From Romeriopsis navalis LEGE 11480 (GTDB lineage Bacteria > Cyanobacteriota > Cyanobacteriia > Leptolyngbyales > Leptolyngbyaceae): DNA of 64,000 nucleotides. The notes beneath the pieces were generated by a model that saw only the letters and a list, made by a program, of their open reading frames with translations, did not search any database and was not told the DNA's origin. Shown one piece after another: positions 26,706 to 35,002 of this stretch; position 1 is the first letter of the stretch; each line of letters opens with the position of its first letter. Location of the stretch: assembly GCF_015207035.1 (NCBI RefSeq), contig NZ_JADEXQ010000014.1, positions 1 through 64,000 of the forward strand, in the 5' to 3' direction. The position numbers and the translations under genes are program-made.

Positions 26706-27306
26706 GGATAAAAAGCAAGGCAAAAAAAGTCCCGAGTCGAAGCTGGGGCGGCAACACTGGATTAATGCCGGGCTGATGGTGCTGGGAGAAGGTGGCGTAG
26801 AAGCCGTCCGAGTAGAGCCGTTAGCGAAGCGCATGAAGATGACCAAAGGTAGCTTCTACTGGCACTTTAAGAATCGGAATGATTTGTTGGAGGCAATCTT
26901 GGCCGAGTGGATCGAAATCGATACCAATGTGATTATTGAACAGGTGAATCAAATTGATGCTGATCCGAAAACGAAGTTACTGTATCTATTGGAACTAGCG
27001 TATGCTGATAGCGATCAGATGCCTGGCTTGTCCGATGGCAGAATTGAGAATGCCATTCGGGCTTGGGCAAAGAGTGATCCGAAGGTGGCTGAACAGATTG
27101 CTCACATTGATGAGCAAAGGCTGAATTACACTAAATCCTTATTTCTCAAGATTGGATTTTCTGAAACTGAAGCAATGGTGCGTGCTCGCTTGGCGTATTA
27201 CGCTTTAATCGGTGAATTGACGATCGGCGTTGTCCCCAATCAAGCCGATCGTTTAGCCGAAATCCACATGCAACACGCGATTTTGACGTGCAATATCGAT
27301 GGCTAA
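26704..27306 (+). CDS. TetR-family transcriptional regulator
   Basis: A protein of about 200 residues. The DNA-binding N-terminus contains GRQHWINAGLMVLGEGGVEA and VEPLAKRMKMTKGSFYWHF, the TetR helix-turn-helix. The rest is the helical ligand/dimer domain, ending in a segment with GELTIGVVPNQADRLAEIH. The frame also allows ATG at 26674 or 26689. GGTGG three bases before 26704 and the operator overlapping that codon favour the shorter form, but this is not certain. It very likely represses itself and the divergent exported SnoaL-like gene through the two palindromes. Confidence 0.85.
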   Translation: MDKKQGKKSPESKLGRQHWINAGLMVLGEGGVEAVRVEPLAKRMKMTKGSFYWHFKNRNDLLEAILAEWIEIDTNVIIEQVNQIDADPKTKLLYLLELAYADSDQMPGLSDGRIENAIRAWAKSDPKVAEQIAHIDEQRLNYTKSLFLKIGFSETEAMVRARLAYYALIGELTIGVVPNQADRLAEIHMQHAILTCNIDG

Positions 27307-27331
27307 TACGGCCGATCTGATAGGAAATCAA

Positions 27332-28018
27332 TTAGCTTGGTTTAACACCGATCGTGGCGAGGCACATCCATTTTGACCATCCAGTGCCATAGTCAAATGA
27401 CTTTACGGCTTCAAGTCCGACGGCTTGCAGGAAAGCGTCCAGTTGGTGGGAGGTGTATCCTCGATTTTGCCAACGTAAGGACATGAGGACTTGCCCCAGT
27501 CCTTTGCGAGTTACTGAGCCGATCAAAGGTGCACCCGGTTTTAGAACTCGGATCATTTCACGCAACGTTGCTACGGGGTCGGCCATGTACTCCAAAACAT
27601 GGGCAAATATAACCACGTCGAAAGACGCATCGGCAAAGGGTAAGCGCCTGATATCTCCCCGTCTTAAATCGAGCGTCGCGCAGCGATGTTCCAGAAGCTG
27701 TTGCGCCTGGGCCAACATCGGGTCGGAAATATCGACGCCGGAGATATGGGCTGGCTGATCGATACTGTCTAAAAGTGCCAGGCTGAAGGCTCCTGTGCCG
27801 ACCCCACAGTCGAGAATTTGCGACGTCTGGTCAAGATGACTTAAGCAGGTCCGCAGGGCCTGACTGTTGAACAGCAGTTGATAATCGTGGAGCTGACCTA
27901 GGCGGGCTAAATTGTCCTGCCATTGATGGGCCGACGCATCGTAGATTGAGCGAAGGGTATCGATGCTGGGAGCGTTTCTCCAGGGGGCTAATGTGGGGAT
28001 TGTTGGATTTAATTGCAT
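27332..28018 (-). CDS. Class I SAM-dependent methyltransferase
   Basis: A 228-residue methyltransferase. Motif I is ILDCGVGTGAFSLALL, the acidic ligand to the ribose is in ISGVDISDPMLAQAQ, then DLRRGDIRRLPFADASFDVV and the post-motif AHVLEYMADPVATLREM. The closest broad group is the ubiquinone/menaquinone type (Methyltransf_11). The acceptor is unknown. It is the last gene of a leftward series with another methyltransferase about 240 bases upstream. Confidence 0.85.
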   Translation of the reverse strand: MQLNPTIPTLAPWRNAPSIDTLRSIYDASAHQWQDNLARLGQLHDYQLLFNSQALRTCLSHLDQTSQILDCGVGTGAFSLALLDSIDQPAHISGVDISDPMLAQAQQLLEHRCATLDLRRGDIRRLPFADASFDVVIFAHVLEYMADPVATLREMIRVLKPGAPLIGSVTRKGLGQVLMSLRWQNRGYTSHQLDAFLQAVGLEAVKSFDYGTGWSKWMCLATIGVKPS

Positions 28019-28261
28019 GGGGAAATTGGCCCGCTTATGACAGCGGGTTATACGTTGTGTTGATTTGATGAATGAAAAGTTGTAGCGAGTGAGATCGCGG
28101 CTTTAGGCGCTCAGGCTGCGTTGTACCGTTGGCCTTAGATCCTCTGTTGGCGATTGCCAGAAGTATTGCTCTGGCCACAGGTCGGTCACTGCTCCCTGAG
28201 TGATTCCAGCCCCCATTTTTTGGAAACTCGACTGGAATATCGGTTGTGCATGCTGAGACCG

Positions 28262-28903
28262 TTAGTTGGTTGGTCGTGTTGATCCAGGTTTTTTCGCGAC
28301 CATGAACACGGCTTTATGCTTACTGGGTTGCCACTGATAGTCCAACTCGAACCCCGCATTGGTCAGGTTATCCTCTAATGTTTGGGTCGTGAAGATACCG
28401 ATAAAGGGAAAGAACCCAAGTAATTGGCCAATTGGCCCAATGAGCCTAAACCAGCTCATGGTGTTGCCGATACAGGGGGTGCTGGTCACAAAGATGCCCC
28501 CCGGTTTGAGCATTTGGTAGACTCGAGTGATCGCGGCCTCCTGATGTTTCAGCAGATGCAAAATGCTGAGGCCGAGCACCGCGTCTAGGCTCTGATCCGC
28601 ACTGTTGATGTTTTCAATGGAAGCCTGTTCAAAAGTCACATTATGGATGTGCTCCGCCTCGGCTTTGCCCTGGGCAATGGCAATCATATTAGCTGAGAAA
28701 TCAATGGCGTGGATGTGCTTGACATAGGGGGCATGGAGGATGGCCGTTGACCCTGTACCGCAGCCGATTTCTAACAGCTCCATGTCGGGTTGTAAGTAGT
28801 CGCGGGTGACGGTTAGTTTTTTCTGATAAGCGGCGTGATCGGCGATCGGCTGCTGAGCGTATTTCGCAGCAATCTTGTCCCAAAATTGACTTGCTTGAGC
28901 CAT
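28262..28903 (-). CDS. Class I SAM-dependent methyltransferase
   Basis: A 213-residue methyltransferase with motif I LLEIGCGTGSTAILHA, the acidic position in IHAIDFSANMIAIAQ, VTFEQASIENI and a post-motif VLGLSILHLLKHQEAAITRV. The C-terminal third contains a hydrophobic stretch, LIGPIGQLLGFFPFIGIFTT, seen in small-molecule methyltransferases. Not closely similar to its neighbour beyond the fold. It follows the small membrane protein gene by 52 bases in the same direction, so it may share a transcript with the LuxR-associated genes. Confidence 0.85.
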   Translation of the reverse strand: MAQASQFWDKIAAKYAQQPIADHAAYQKKLTVTRDYLQPDMELLEIGCGTGSTAILHAPYVKHIHAIDFSANMIAIAQGKAEAEHIHNVTFEQASIENINSADQSLDAVLGLSILHLLKHQEAAITRVYQMLKPGGIFVTSTPCIGNTMSWFRLIGPIGQLLGFFPFIGIFTTQTLEDNLTNAGFELDYQWQPSKHKAVFMVAKKPGSTRPTN

Positions 28904-28955
28904 GGTTCAACTCCTAGGTCGTGTTGGTTTGTGTTTTCCGCTTTAACGATTGTTT

Positions 28956-29396
28956 TTATGACGATACTTCTCGACTAATTACAGATTGCTTAAGCCATGG
29001 ATTGCGCCATCGCCAGGCCGACCAAATAACGCAGGATAGTGCGGCGATCTCCATGACCAGATGAAAGGTGTCGTCTAGATCGGTTGTCCCGAAAATGATG
29101 ATCAGGGACAGGTAAATCACCGCAACAATGATGTTGGCCCAGCGATTTGCCCGATAGGGTAACAATCGCGATAGGAGAACCATGGCGATCGGCACCTCAA
29201 TCATGACCCCGCCCAAAAGCAGCATCTGTTCGGTGATGGGATTTCCATTGGATTTTCCGGTCATAATCTCGGCAATGAATCCCGGCTCAACAAATTCATG
29301 AATATCCCGAAAAATCATATTGAGTAGAAAAAATATCCATAGGGTGGATAGCTTGGCTTTCATTGCGATGGTCAGAATTTGTTTCTGTACATTCAT
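28956..29396 (-). CDS. Four-helix membrane protein (DUF6326-like)
   Basis: A 146-residue integral membrane protein with about four helices: TLWIFFLLNMIFRDIHEFV, MLLLGGVMIEVPIAMVLLS, WANIIVAVIYLSLIIIF and a helix around LVMEIAALSCVIWSAW. It resembles the DUF6326 family, whose function is unknown. Its ATG overlaps the stop of the upstream 92-residue gene by four bases (ATGA), which indicates translational coupling. Both lie downstream of a MalT-like LuxR regulator. Confidence 0.7.
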   Translation of the reverse strand: MNVQKQILTIAMKAKLSTLWIFFLLNMIFRDIHEFVEPGFIAEIMTGKSNGNPITEQMLLLGGVMIEVPIAMVLLSRLLPYRANRWANIIVAVIYLSLIIIFGTTDLDDTFHLVMEIAALSCVIWSAWRWRNPWLKQSVISREVSS

Positions 29397-29671
29397 AGTG
29401 ATTCTCCTTTGTCCGAATTTTTTGGTTGTTGGGTTTGGGTCGGCTTGACTGAGACTAGGGGCAACCCTAAATCACGCACCTTAATCAGCAAGCCATAGAG
29501 CGCAGCTTGATCAACCACCGGGCCAGACAACCGCGTTTCCCCGTTGTCCTTTAGCGCGATCGTGAATCCCTCAAACCACTGGCTCCAATGGGGAGCGAGA
29601 TGTCCCTTGACACAAATCTCGTACTGCTCAAGGGGGTAAAGATCTTTGCCTGAATGGTGGAGTTGATGCAT
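29393..29671 (-). CDS. Small conserved protein coupled to the membrane protein gene
   Basis: A 92-residue soluble protein. LEQYEICVKGHLAPHWSQWF and GFTIALKDNGETRLSGPVVD, then QAALYGLLIKVRDLGLPLVS, form a pattern I know from short proteins next to LuxR/MalT-type regulators and DUF4386/DUF6326 membrane proteins in other phyla. Function unknown. It overlaps the downstream membrane protein gene by four bases. The C-terminus is Gln/Lys/Asp-rich and probably disordered. Confidence 0.65.
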   Translation of the reverse strand: MHQLHHSGKDLYPLEQYEICVKGHLAPHWSQWFEGFTIALKDNGETRLSGPVVDQAALYGLLIKVRDLGLPLVSVKPTQTQQPKNSDKGESL

Positions 29672-29806
29672 GAGAGTTGCGATCGCTGGCGCGATGCGCG
29701 ACTGGTGTTAACAACTCAAAAATACAAACAGATGTGGGGAGCTGTTGTCCCCAGATATGGGGATTTGATGTGGGGATTTCTGGATGAGGTTTGTGGGACT
29801 GAGCGG

Positions 29807-32569
29807 CTAAATCAGCTCTAGTTCTACAGCTCGTTTCACAGCGGCTCGACGATTAGTAACATTGAGTTTGCTATAAATGCGCTTGGTATGGGTGCGGACG
29901 GTACTCAAGGCTACGACTAGTTCACGGGCAATTTCTGGGCCAGATAGTTCGGTGTTGAGCAATCGCAGCACATCGAGCTCTCGTTGGCTGAGGGGTTCGA
30001 TTAGCGCTTGTGGCACTGGCACAACAGAAGTTGTGGGCGCATCAGAAGTCGTGGGTGAATCCGCTTGTGGCTGTCCCCAGGTGTCTAATGTCGTTAATAG
30101 CTGGTGGGTATAAGTTGGTGTGATACTGCGAGTCATGGCTACCTGTAGCAGTTGCCGCATCGGTATGCCACATTCGGCAAAGATCCGCACATAGCCTTCT
30201 GGTTCAGCCAGGATTAAGGCTCGTTCTAAAGCATCGATCGCCGCTGGTAAGTTTTCCTGGGCGGCTCTCGCCAAAGCCAGAACCATGAGAATTTTGATTA
30301 TGCTGCCATTGCGGGCCTTGGCTTCTGCCGCAGCCAACAGTTGAGTTAGAAGGTCAATGACCGGATGCATCAACGCGTCTGTGCCGTCCTGCCGGTACTG
30401 GGCGATCAAGACTCTGGCTAGGGTGAGGTGCTCGTATTCGCGTCGGTAGTCCGGCGGATCGGCTACCGACAAACCGCATTCCTGCATCCAGTTCAGCGCT
30501 GCCGCTAGTTTGCCTTGCTGCAACCACCACTGCACCTTTAAGGCCTCGATGGGGCGCACATCCGGAACGGGCGATCGGCGATACAGTCGCGCGGCTGCCT
30601 GAAGCTGCTCCAGGGCTTTGTCTAAGTCCCCCTGCGCGGCGGTTAATTGAGCCCTGACTAGCCACCATAAATAGTCAGCCCCGGATACCGAACCGTGCTC
30701 ACGCAGGGCTTCACCCTTTTCCAGTAGCTGACTGGCGGTTGCCAAATCTCCCTGTTCGTAGTGGATCTCACTTAACGCCAAATACAGATCGGGTGTCCCC
30801 TGTAAAATCGGCACAGGCTGTTGTGCTGCCAATTGTAGGGCTTGCTCACAGGTGGCGATCGTTGCCCGTAGCCGCCCCTGTGCCATACCCATATTCGCGA
30901 GAATTAACGTGCCACAGACGGCAATCTGGATAATTCCCAGCGTTTGAAAAATCATCAATCCCTCGGCGAAGGACTGGTGTGCCGCAGCGACATCGCCGTT
31001 AGTCCAGTAGGCGAGACCGAGGAATGCCGCGGTCACGGCTCGTTCGTTATCATCCTCGGTGGGTAATAGCGTCAGGGCCTGCTGGGCATAGGTGATGGCA
31101 CCGGCGAAGTCGCCTAGCGCTTGGGCCCGAAAGGCACGGGTATTGGCAATGGAAGCCGGTAAAGACCGATACTGCTCCATCCCGTTCTGTAGTGCCGCTG
31201 GGGCAGCCGGGGGACGACCGGGAACGGTCGGCTCGAACTGAGCTAACGCTCGTTCCGCATCTTGTAAACGGGCTTCAACTGCCTCTAGTTGGCCAGTGTT
31301 CAACAGCACCAGCGCATAGGCAACACTCAAAGCCGGTCGTGCCCGAATCAGTGGGTCAGGCAGCAATTTTATCCAGCTTAGTACCGTGCTTTCCTGCTGC
31401 CGATTGCGCATGGTGGGCCAGACTTGCTCAATGAGACTGGCCGCGCGTTCAAACTCCTGGGCGGCGAGGGCATGACGAATTGCATCAGAAAACAGACTTT
31501 TTTGTTCGTACCATTCACTGGCACGTCCGTGTATTTGGGGCAGCTGTTCTGGCCATGCTGTTTGGGCATGTGCCAGGAGAACGTCAGCAAACAAGTGGTG
31601 GTAACGGTACCATTGACGCTTGTTGTCCAAGGGAATAATAAACAGGTTGCCCCGTTCTAGCGTTTCCAGCATTGCCTGTCCATCGGTTTGCTGGGTAACG
31701 GCGTCACACAGAGAACCGCTTAAGCGTTCCAAAATTGCGGTTTGCAACAAAAAGCGACGGATGCGATCGGGCTGCCGTTGTAAGACTTCTTCCATGAGGT
31801 AGTCCACAATGTAGCGATCGTCGCCCGAAAAAGCCGCTACGAAATCAGGGATATCTTCACGCCCTTGTAGGGATAGGGCGGCGAGTTGCAGTCCGGCAAT
31901 CCAGCCTTCGGTGCGTTGCTCTAGGGCGGAAACGTCTACTGCCGAAATCGCTAATCCCATTGCCTGGTTGAGAAAAGCGGCGGCTTCGTCCGGTGTGAAC
32001 CGCAGGTCGCTCACCCGGAGTTCGGTCAATTCGCCGTGCGATCTTAAACGCGCTAGAGCTAAGGGCGGGTCGGCACGGCTGGCAATAATCAGGTGGATTT
32101 GGGGCGGTAAATGGTTGAGTAAAAAGCCGATGCTGCTGTGAATTGCCGGGGTTTCGATCGCATGGTAATCATCCAGGACGAGGGCGATATTGGCTTCAAT
32201 GGTTGTTAGTTCATTGAGCAAGGTCATTAAGACCGATTCGATTGGAGGTGGCTGTGGGGATTGGAGTAATGATCGTGCGCGCCCACCGAGGTGGGGTTGA
32301 ATGTTCTGTAGAGCGGTGATCAAATAAGTCCAGAAAATAGTTGACTCATTGTCACTTGGCTCTAAGGAAACCCAGGCAACGGGGCGTGTGGGTATGGCGG
32401 CGATCCATTCGGCGAGTAATGTGGTTTTGCCAAACCCGGCTGGTGCTGAGATCAGGGTTAATTTGCGCTGCGGCTGGATGCGATCGATCAGTCGCGGTCG
32501 CGAGACTAAGTCAGCCGACCATCGGGGGAGATAGAGCTTGGTCTCTAGCAGCGGGATTTCGATAATCAT
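29807..32569 (-). CDS. MalT-like LuxR-family ATP-binding transcriptional regulator
   Basis: A protein of about 920 residues of the large LAL class. The N-terminal STAND ATPase has the P-loop SAPAGFGKTTLLAEW (about 41-55) and the Walker B segment IALVLDDYHAI. A long helical TPR-like region follows, and a C-terminal LuxR helix-turn-helix reads PLSQRELDVLRLLN, LSGPEIARELVVALSTVRTH and SKLNVTNRRAAVKRA. Such regulators bind an inducer and ATP, multimerise and activate nearby promoters. Its likely targets are the small genes immediately downstream. The ATG at 32569 is preferred because GGTGAG precedes it; the frame is open to 32590. Confidence 0.9.
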   Translation of the reverse strand: MIIEIPLLETKLYLPRWSADLVSRPRLIDRIQPQRKLTLISAPAGFGKTTLLAEWIAAIPTRPVAWVSLEPSDNESTIFWTYLITALQNIQPHLGGRARSLLQSPQPPPIESVLMTLLNELTTIEANIALVLDDYHAIETPAIHSSIGFLLNHLPPQIHLIIASRADPPLALARLRSHGELTELRVSDLRFTPDEAAAFLNQAMGLAISAVDVSALEQRTEGWIAGLQLAALSLQGREDIPDFVAAFSGDDRYIVDYLMEEVLQRQPDRIRRFLLQTAILERLSGSLCDAVTQQTDGQAMLETLERGNLFIIPLDNKRQWYRYHHLFADVLLAHAQTAWPEQLPQIHGRASEWYEQKSLFSDAIRHALAAQEFERAASLIEQVWPTMRNRQQESTVLSWIKLLPDPLIRARPALSVAYALVLLNTGQLEAVEARLQDAERALAQFEPTVPGRPPAAPAALQNGMEQYRSLPASIANTRAFRAQALGDFAGAITYAQQALTLLPTEDDNERAVTAAFLGLAYWTNGDVAAAHQSFAEGLMIFQTLGIIQIAVCGTLILANMGMAQGRLRATIATCEQALQLAAQQPVPILQGTPDLYLALSEIHYEQGDLATASQLLEKGEALREHGSVSGADYLWWLVRAQLTAAQGDLDKALEQLQAAARLYRRSPVPDVRPIEALKVQWWLQQGKLAAALNWMQECGLSVADPPDYRREYEHLTLARVLIAQYRQDGTDALMHPVIDLLTQLLAAAEAKARNGSIIKILMVLALARAAQENLPAAIDALERALILAEPEGYVRIFAECGIPMRQLLQVAMTRSITPTYTHQLLTTLDTWGQPQADSPTTSDAPTTSVVPVPQALIEPLSQRELDVLRLLNTELSGPEIARELVVALSTVRTHTKRIYSKLNVTNRRAAVKRAVELELI

Positions 32570-32764
32570 AGGCTCACCGAGCGCAGGCATGAATACATCA
32601 TCACGCTTCTAGCGATCGCTTGCAAAATAGTTACAGGTTAAATTCAGAGATTTTGCGAACGCGTTTAGAGATGCGGGTTGTCAGTCTCTTGATTAGGTGC
32701 TTGAACCGAAGTTCCGTGGGTTGTTGAATTATCTCAGCGTAAGTAGTCGCGGGATGTTAGGGCA

Positions 32765-32974
32765 GCGAAAATGCGGGATGGCAATTTTGCGCCGGGGTTG
32801 AAGCTGGATTTATTGCGCAAGGATATGAATCTGGGGCGGGAGATGGGTGTGCCCCTGATGGGGCGTGGTGGCGTGGTCCCGCGGATGGATTCGCTGGTTG
32901 CTCAGGGGAAAGGTTATGTGGATTTTATTGCAGTGCTGGGGCTGGATGAAAATTTGAGTGATATGCCGGGCTGA
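32765..32974 (+). pseudogene. 3' fragment of a tartronate-semialdehyde-reductase-type gene
   Basis: The frame reads DGNFAPGLKLDLLRKDMNL, then GREMGVPLMGRGGVVPRMDS and VDFIAVLGLDENLSDMPG, ending in TGA at the same place as the intact gene at 18583-19464. Relative to that gene it lacks the first two thirds and 12 bases in the middle, in frame. Point differences are spread throughout, including in the glycine-rich part, so it is an old copy and not a recent duplication. The 170 bases before it, after the LuxR start, show nothing else. Confidence 0.8.
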
Positions 32975-33129
32975 AGTGAACTGCTTCGCTATTTGGCTAA
33001 CGGTTTTGCTCATCGGACACAGATAACTCTTGCACGCTGGCAAATTACTTCGTTCCGGTGCGGCAAAATGTTAGTTGACGTGTCCATTTTGAACATAATT
33101 TCGACGGAAGCGACAACGCAATTCTGTCT

Positions 33130-33513
33130 CTACGTTTTGATCACTGTCGCATCAATTTCTACGAGTTGTCCCTCGTGACCTAATGCTGCGACCCCAAGCA
33201 ATGTGGCAGGCGGAACTCCCTCACTAAATCTGCTCTCCACAGCTGCCCATGCCTGAACCAGATTAGAATGCTGTCCGACTACGTAAATAACTAGCTGTCG
33301 TATGTGTTTGATTGAATAGCGATGAAGCGCTAGTAGCCTGAACAAATTATCCAAGCATGCCAGTGTCTGAATGTGGGGGTTATCGATGCCGATAATTTGC
33401 CCATCAGCGTTATGAGGAACTTGCCCAGCAATAAATAATTGCTTCCCCACTTCCTCGGCGTATCTATAACCAGGCGTTACGGCGAGCCCCGCTTCTATTT
33501 CTGCTTCATTCAT
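33130..33513 (-). CDS. RidA/YjgF-family protein
   Basis: A protein of about 127 residues: YRYAEEVGKQLFIAGQVPHN, the central IIGIDNPHIQTLACLDNLFR and a C-terminal ATLLGVAALGHEGQLVEIDA. This matches the trimeric RidA fold, whose classical members hydrolyse reactive enamines and imines. The Arg that classical RidA proteins carry before LVEIEAIA is replaced here by a GHEGQ segment, so deaminase activity is doubtful and it may be a Rid7-like or binding variant. The frame opens with TTG at 33522; ATG at 33513 is the better start. Confidence 0.8.
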   Translation of the reverse strand: MNEAEIEAGLAVTPGYRYAEEVGKQLFIAGQVPHNADGQIIGIDNPHIQTLACLDNLFRLLALHRYSIKHIRQLVIYVVGQHSNLVQAWAAVESRFSEGVPPATLLGVAALGHEGQLVEIDATVIKT

Positions 33514-33713
33514 TTGCTTCAATCTAATAACGCGTTATCGATTATGCGGGGATAACCGGACAAACTTTGCAGATCCCCTACATTAATTTAGAAAATTTCT
33601 GGATAGCCGACTGATAGAAGAGATATAGCACCTGTCCCTCAAAATCATACATAGACTCCCTACAAAGGCTTCTCAAACTTGTTTGAGGTGAAATTTGCCA
33701 GCTGCGCAAGAAC

Positions 33714-33767
33714 CTGAAAACTATCCTGAATTTATCTCAACTATTCATTTTTGTATCTAATTACACT
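33714..33767 (+). promoter_or_regulatory. Direct-repeat promoter element, copy A
   Basis: Three CTGAA/CTCAA-type units start at 33714, 33726 and 33736. A TACACT -10-like box starts at 33762, 26 bases after the start of the last unit. The same arrangement and the following 25 bases recur at 47909-47980 before a paralogous gene. A palindrome, CTCAAAC-TT-GTTTGAG, lies upstream at 33672-33687. Confidence 0.6.
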
Positions 33768-33856
33768 GTTTTCAACAGCAATGAGCCGGTCGGAAACATG
33801 CTTTTTCTGCTTGTTGTTGATACTTCATACACACACAATTCTGACAAAGGAAGATC

Positions 33857-34798
33857 ATGAAACTTCAATTTCTACACAGTAGTCTGCGCATTGTCTTGAC
33901 TAGTACTGTGTTGCTTGCCACCGCAACCAGTGCAATGGGCCAATCACTACCGACTCAACGAGTTTCAGAACAAGAACCAAACAATCGCAGCACGAATCAG
34001 CGGATTACTCTTAAGAATACTCAGCAGACATCCTATACAGGTAGTGCTGGCAATAATGATGTAATGGATCACGTTCGCTTTTCGATCAGTGGGAGTCGAA
34101 ATAAAGCACAACGATACACAGTTGCCCTGAATGCCAGCGATCGAAGTGGTTACCGTGTCATCGTCTATGAAGACCAAAACAGTAATGGCATCGTAGAGCG
34201 TGGTGAACGTTCGATTGGCACACTTCAGGGTGGAACTAGTAGCCGCGAGTTTGATTTCATCCCGCGTAAGTCTTACATTCTGCGTGTTCAAAATCGCAGC
34301 GTACGGAAGCAAAATTATCGTGTTAACTTTATGCCAAAGAATACACCTAAGTTAACGCTCCAAGTCAGCATCTTAAATGGCCAAGCATTCTCTCAATTCG
34401 ATCCCAAGTTGCCCAGAAGCAATTCCTACAAGCCAGATTTCTATGTCAAGGTCAACTCCCCGATCGTCAGTGGCAAAACAGCAGAGCAAAAAAATAACGA
34501 TAAGCCGGTGTTCAATAAGACCTTCACAGGGACGAAAGAAGGTGGTCGTTTCTTGCTGAATGAAATTCCTATTCAGATTTCTATGTGGGACGCAGATTTG
34601 GGTAAAGATGATCAAGCCTATATCAGCCCCAATGGTGGTCGTAACCTGAATATCAAATATAATCCGGCTACTGGCAAGATTAGTGGTCCGAATGGTGTAC
34701 TTGGGAAGCAGGGAGAACGCATTATTGTTCGCGGCAATTCCCAGAAAAAGCGGGCTGGATTGGTATTTATGATCAATCACGCTGTGACTTATCGTTAG
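33857..34798 (+). CDS. Secreted protein with PPC-like domain, DxNxNG loop and C2-like domain (paralogue 1)
   Basis: A 313-residue exported protein. A signal peptide (1 to about 28, ending SAMG-Q) precedes a PPC-like beta-sandwich starting SEQEPNNRST. Inside it a 12-residue calcium-type loop runs from Asp106 to Glu117 (DQNSNGIVERGE). From about 165 a second domain begins LTLQVSILNGQAFSQFD and has YKPDFYVKVN, NNDKPVFNKTF and IQISMWDADLGKDDQAYISP, the layout of a C2 domain (divergent strands, DP-like loop, N-x-x-P-x-F-N). A Gly-rich end follows, with ISGPNGVLGKQGERIIVRG. Two paralogues lie at 44353 and 48054. Calcium-dependent surface or matrix binding is inferred; no known named family. Confidence 0.75.
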   Translation: MKLQFLHSSLRIVLTSTVLLATATSAMGQSLPTQRVSEQEPNNRSTNQRITLKNTQQTSYTGSAGNNDVMDHVRFSISGSRNKAQRYTVALNASDRSGYRVIVYEDQNSNGIVERGERSIGTLQGGTSSREFDFIPRKSYILRVQNRSVRKQNYRVNFMPKNTPKLTLQVSILNGQAFSQFDPKLPRSNSYKPDFYVKVNSPIVSGKTAEQKNNDKPVFNKTFTGTKEGGRFLLNEIPIQISMWDADLGKDDQAYISPNGGRNLNIKYNPATGKISGPNGVLGKQGERIIVRGNSQKKRAGLVFMINHAVTYR

Positions 34799-34881
34799 TC
34801 GTTACTTCCAAAATCAGCTAGATAATAAAGACTGTTTAGCTTCTCGATTCATATGTGTTGCTCACGGATAGGATGTTTTGT

Positions 34882-34928
34882 CAGTAGATACTTTGGAGTT
34901 ATTACTCATCAACCCAAAGTATCTACTG
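34882..34928. terminator. Long hairpin between convergent genes
   Basis: A perfect 15-bp inverted repeat (34882-34896 and 34914-34928) with a 17-base loop. It lies between the rightward secreted protein gene and the leftward haemagglutinin gene. No clear T-run follows on either strand, so it may stabilise or end both transcripts without being a classical terminator. Confidence 0.5.
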
Positions 34929-35002
34929 GCATTTGCGGCGGTGATCGAATAAGTACTGGGTTGACCAAGTAACCACCAGGCAGGCCTTGCATGAAATCTG
35001 GC

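Noticed and set aside
28019-28261. 36-codon minus-strand frame between the two methyltransferase genes
   Set aside because: It has an ATG but no ribosome site and no recognisable content, so it was not called.
33714-33745. Cyanobacterial Pho box (SphR site) for the CTGAA/CTCAA repeats
   Set aside because: The Pho box core as I know it is CTTAACCT-like with an 11-base period. These units do not match it on either strand, so the regulator is left unassigned.
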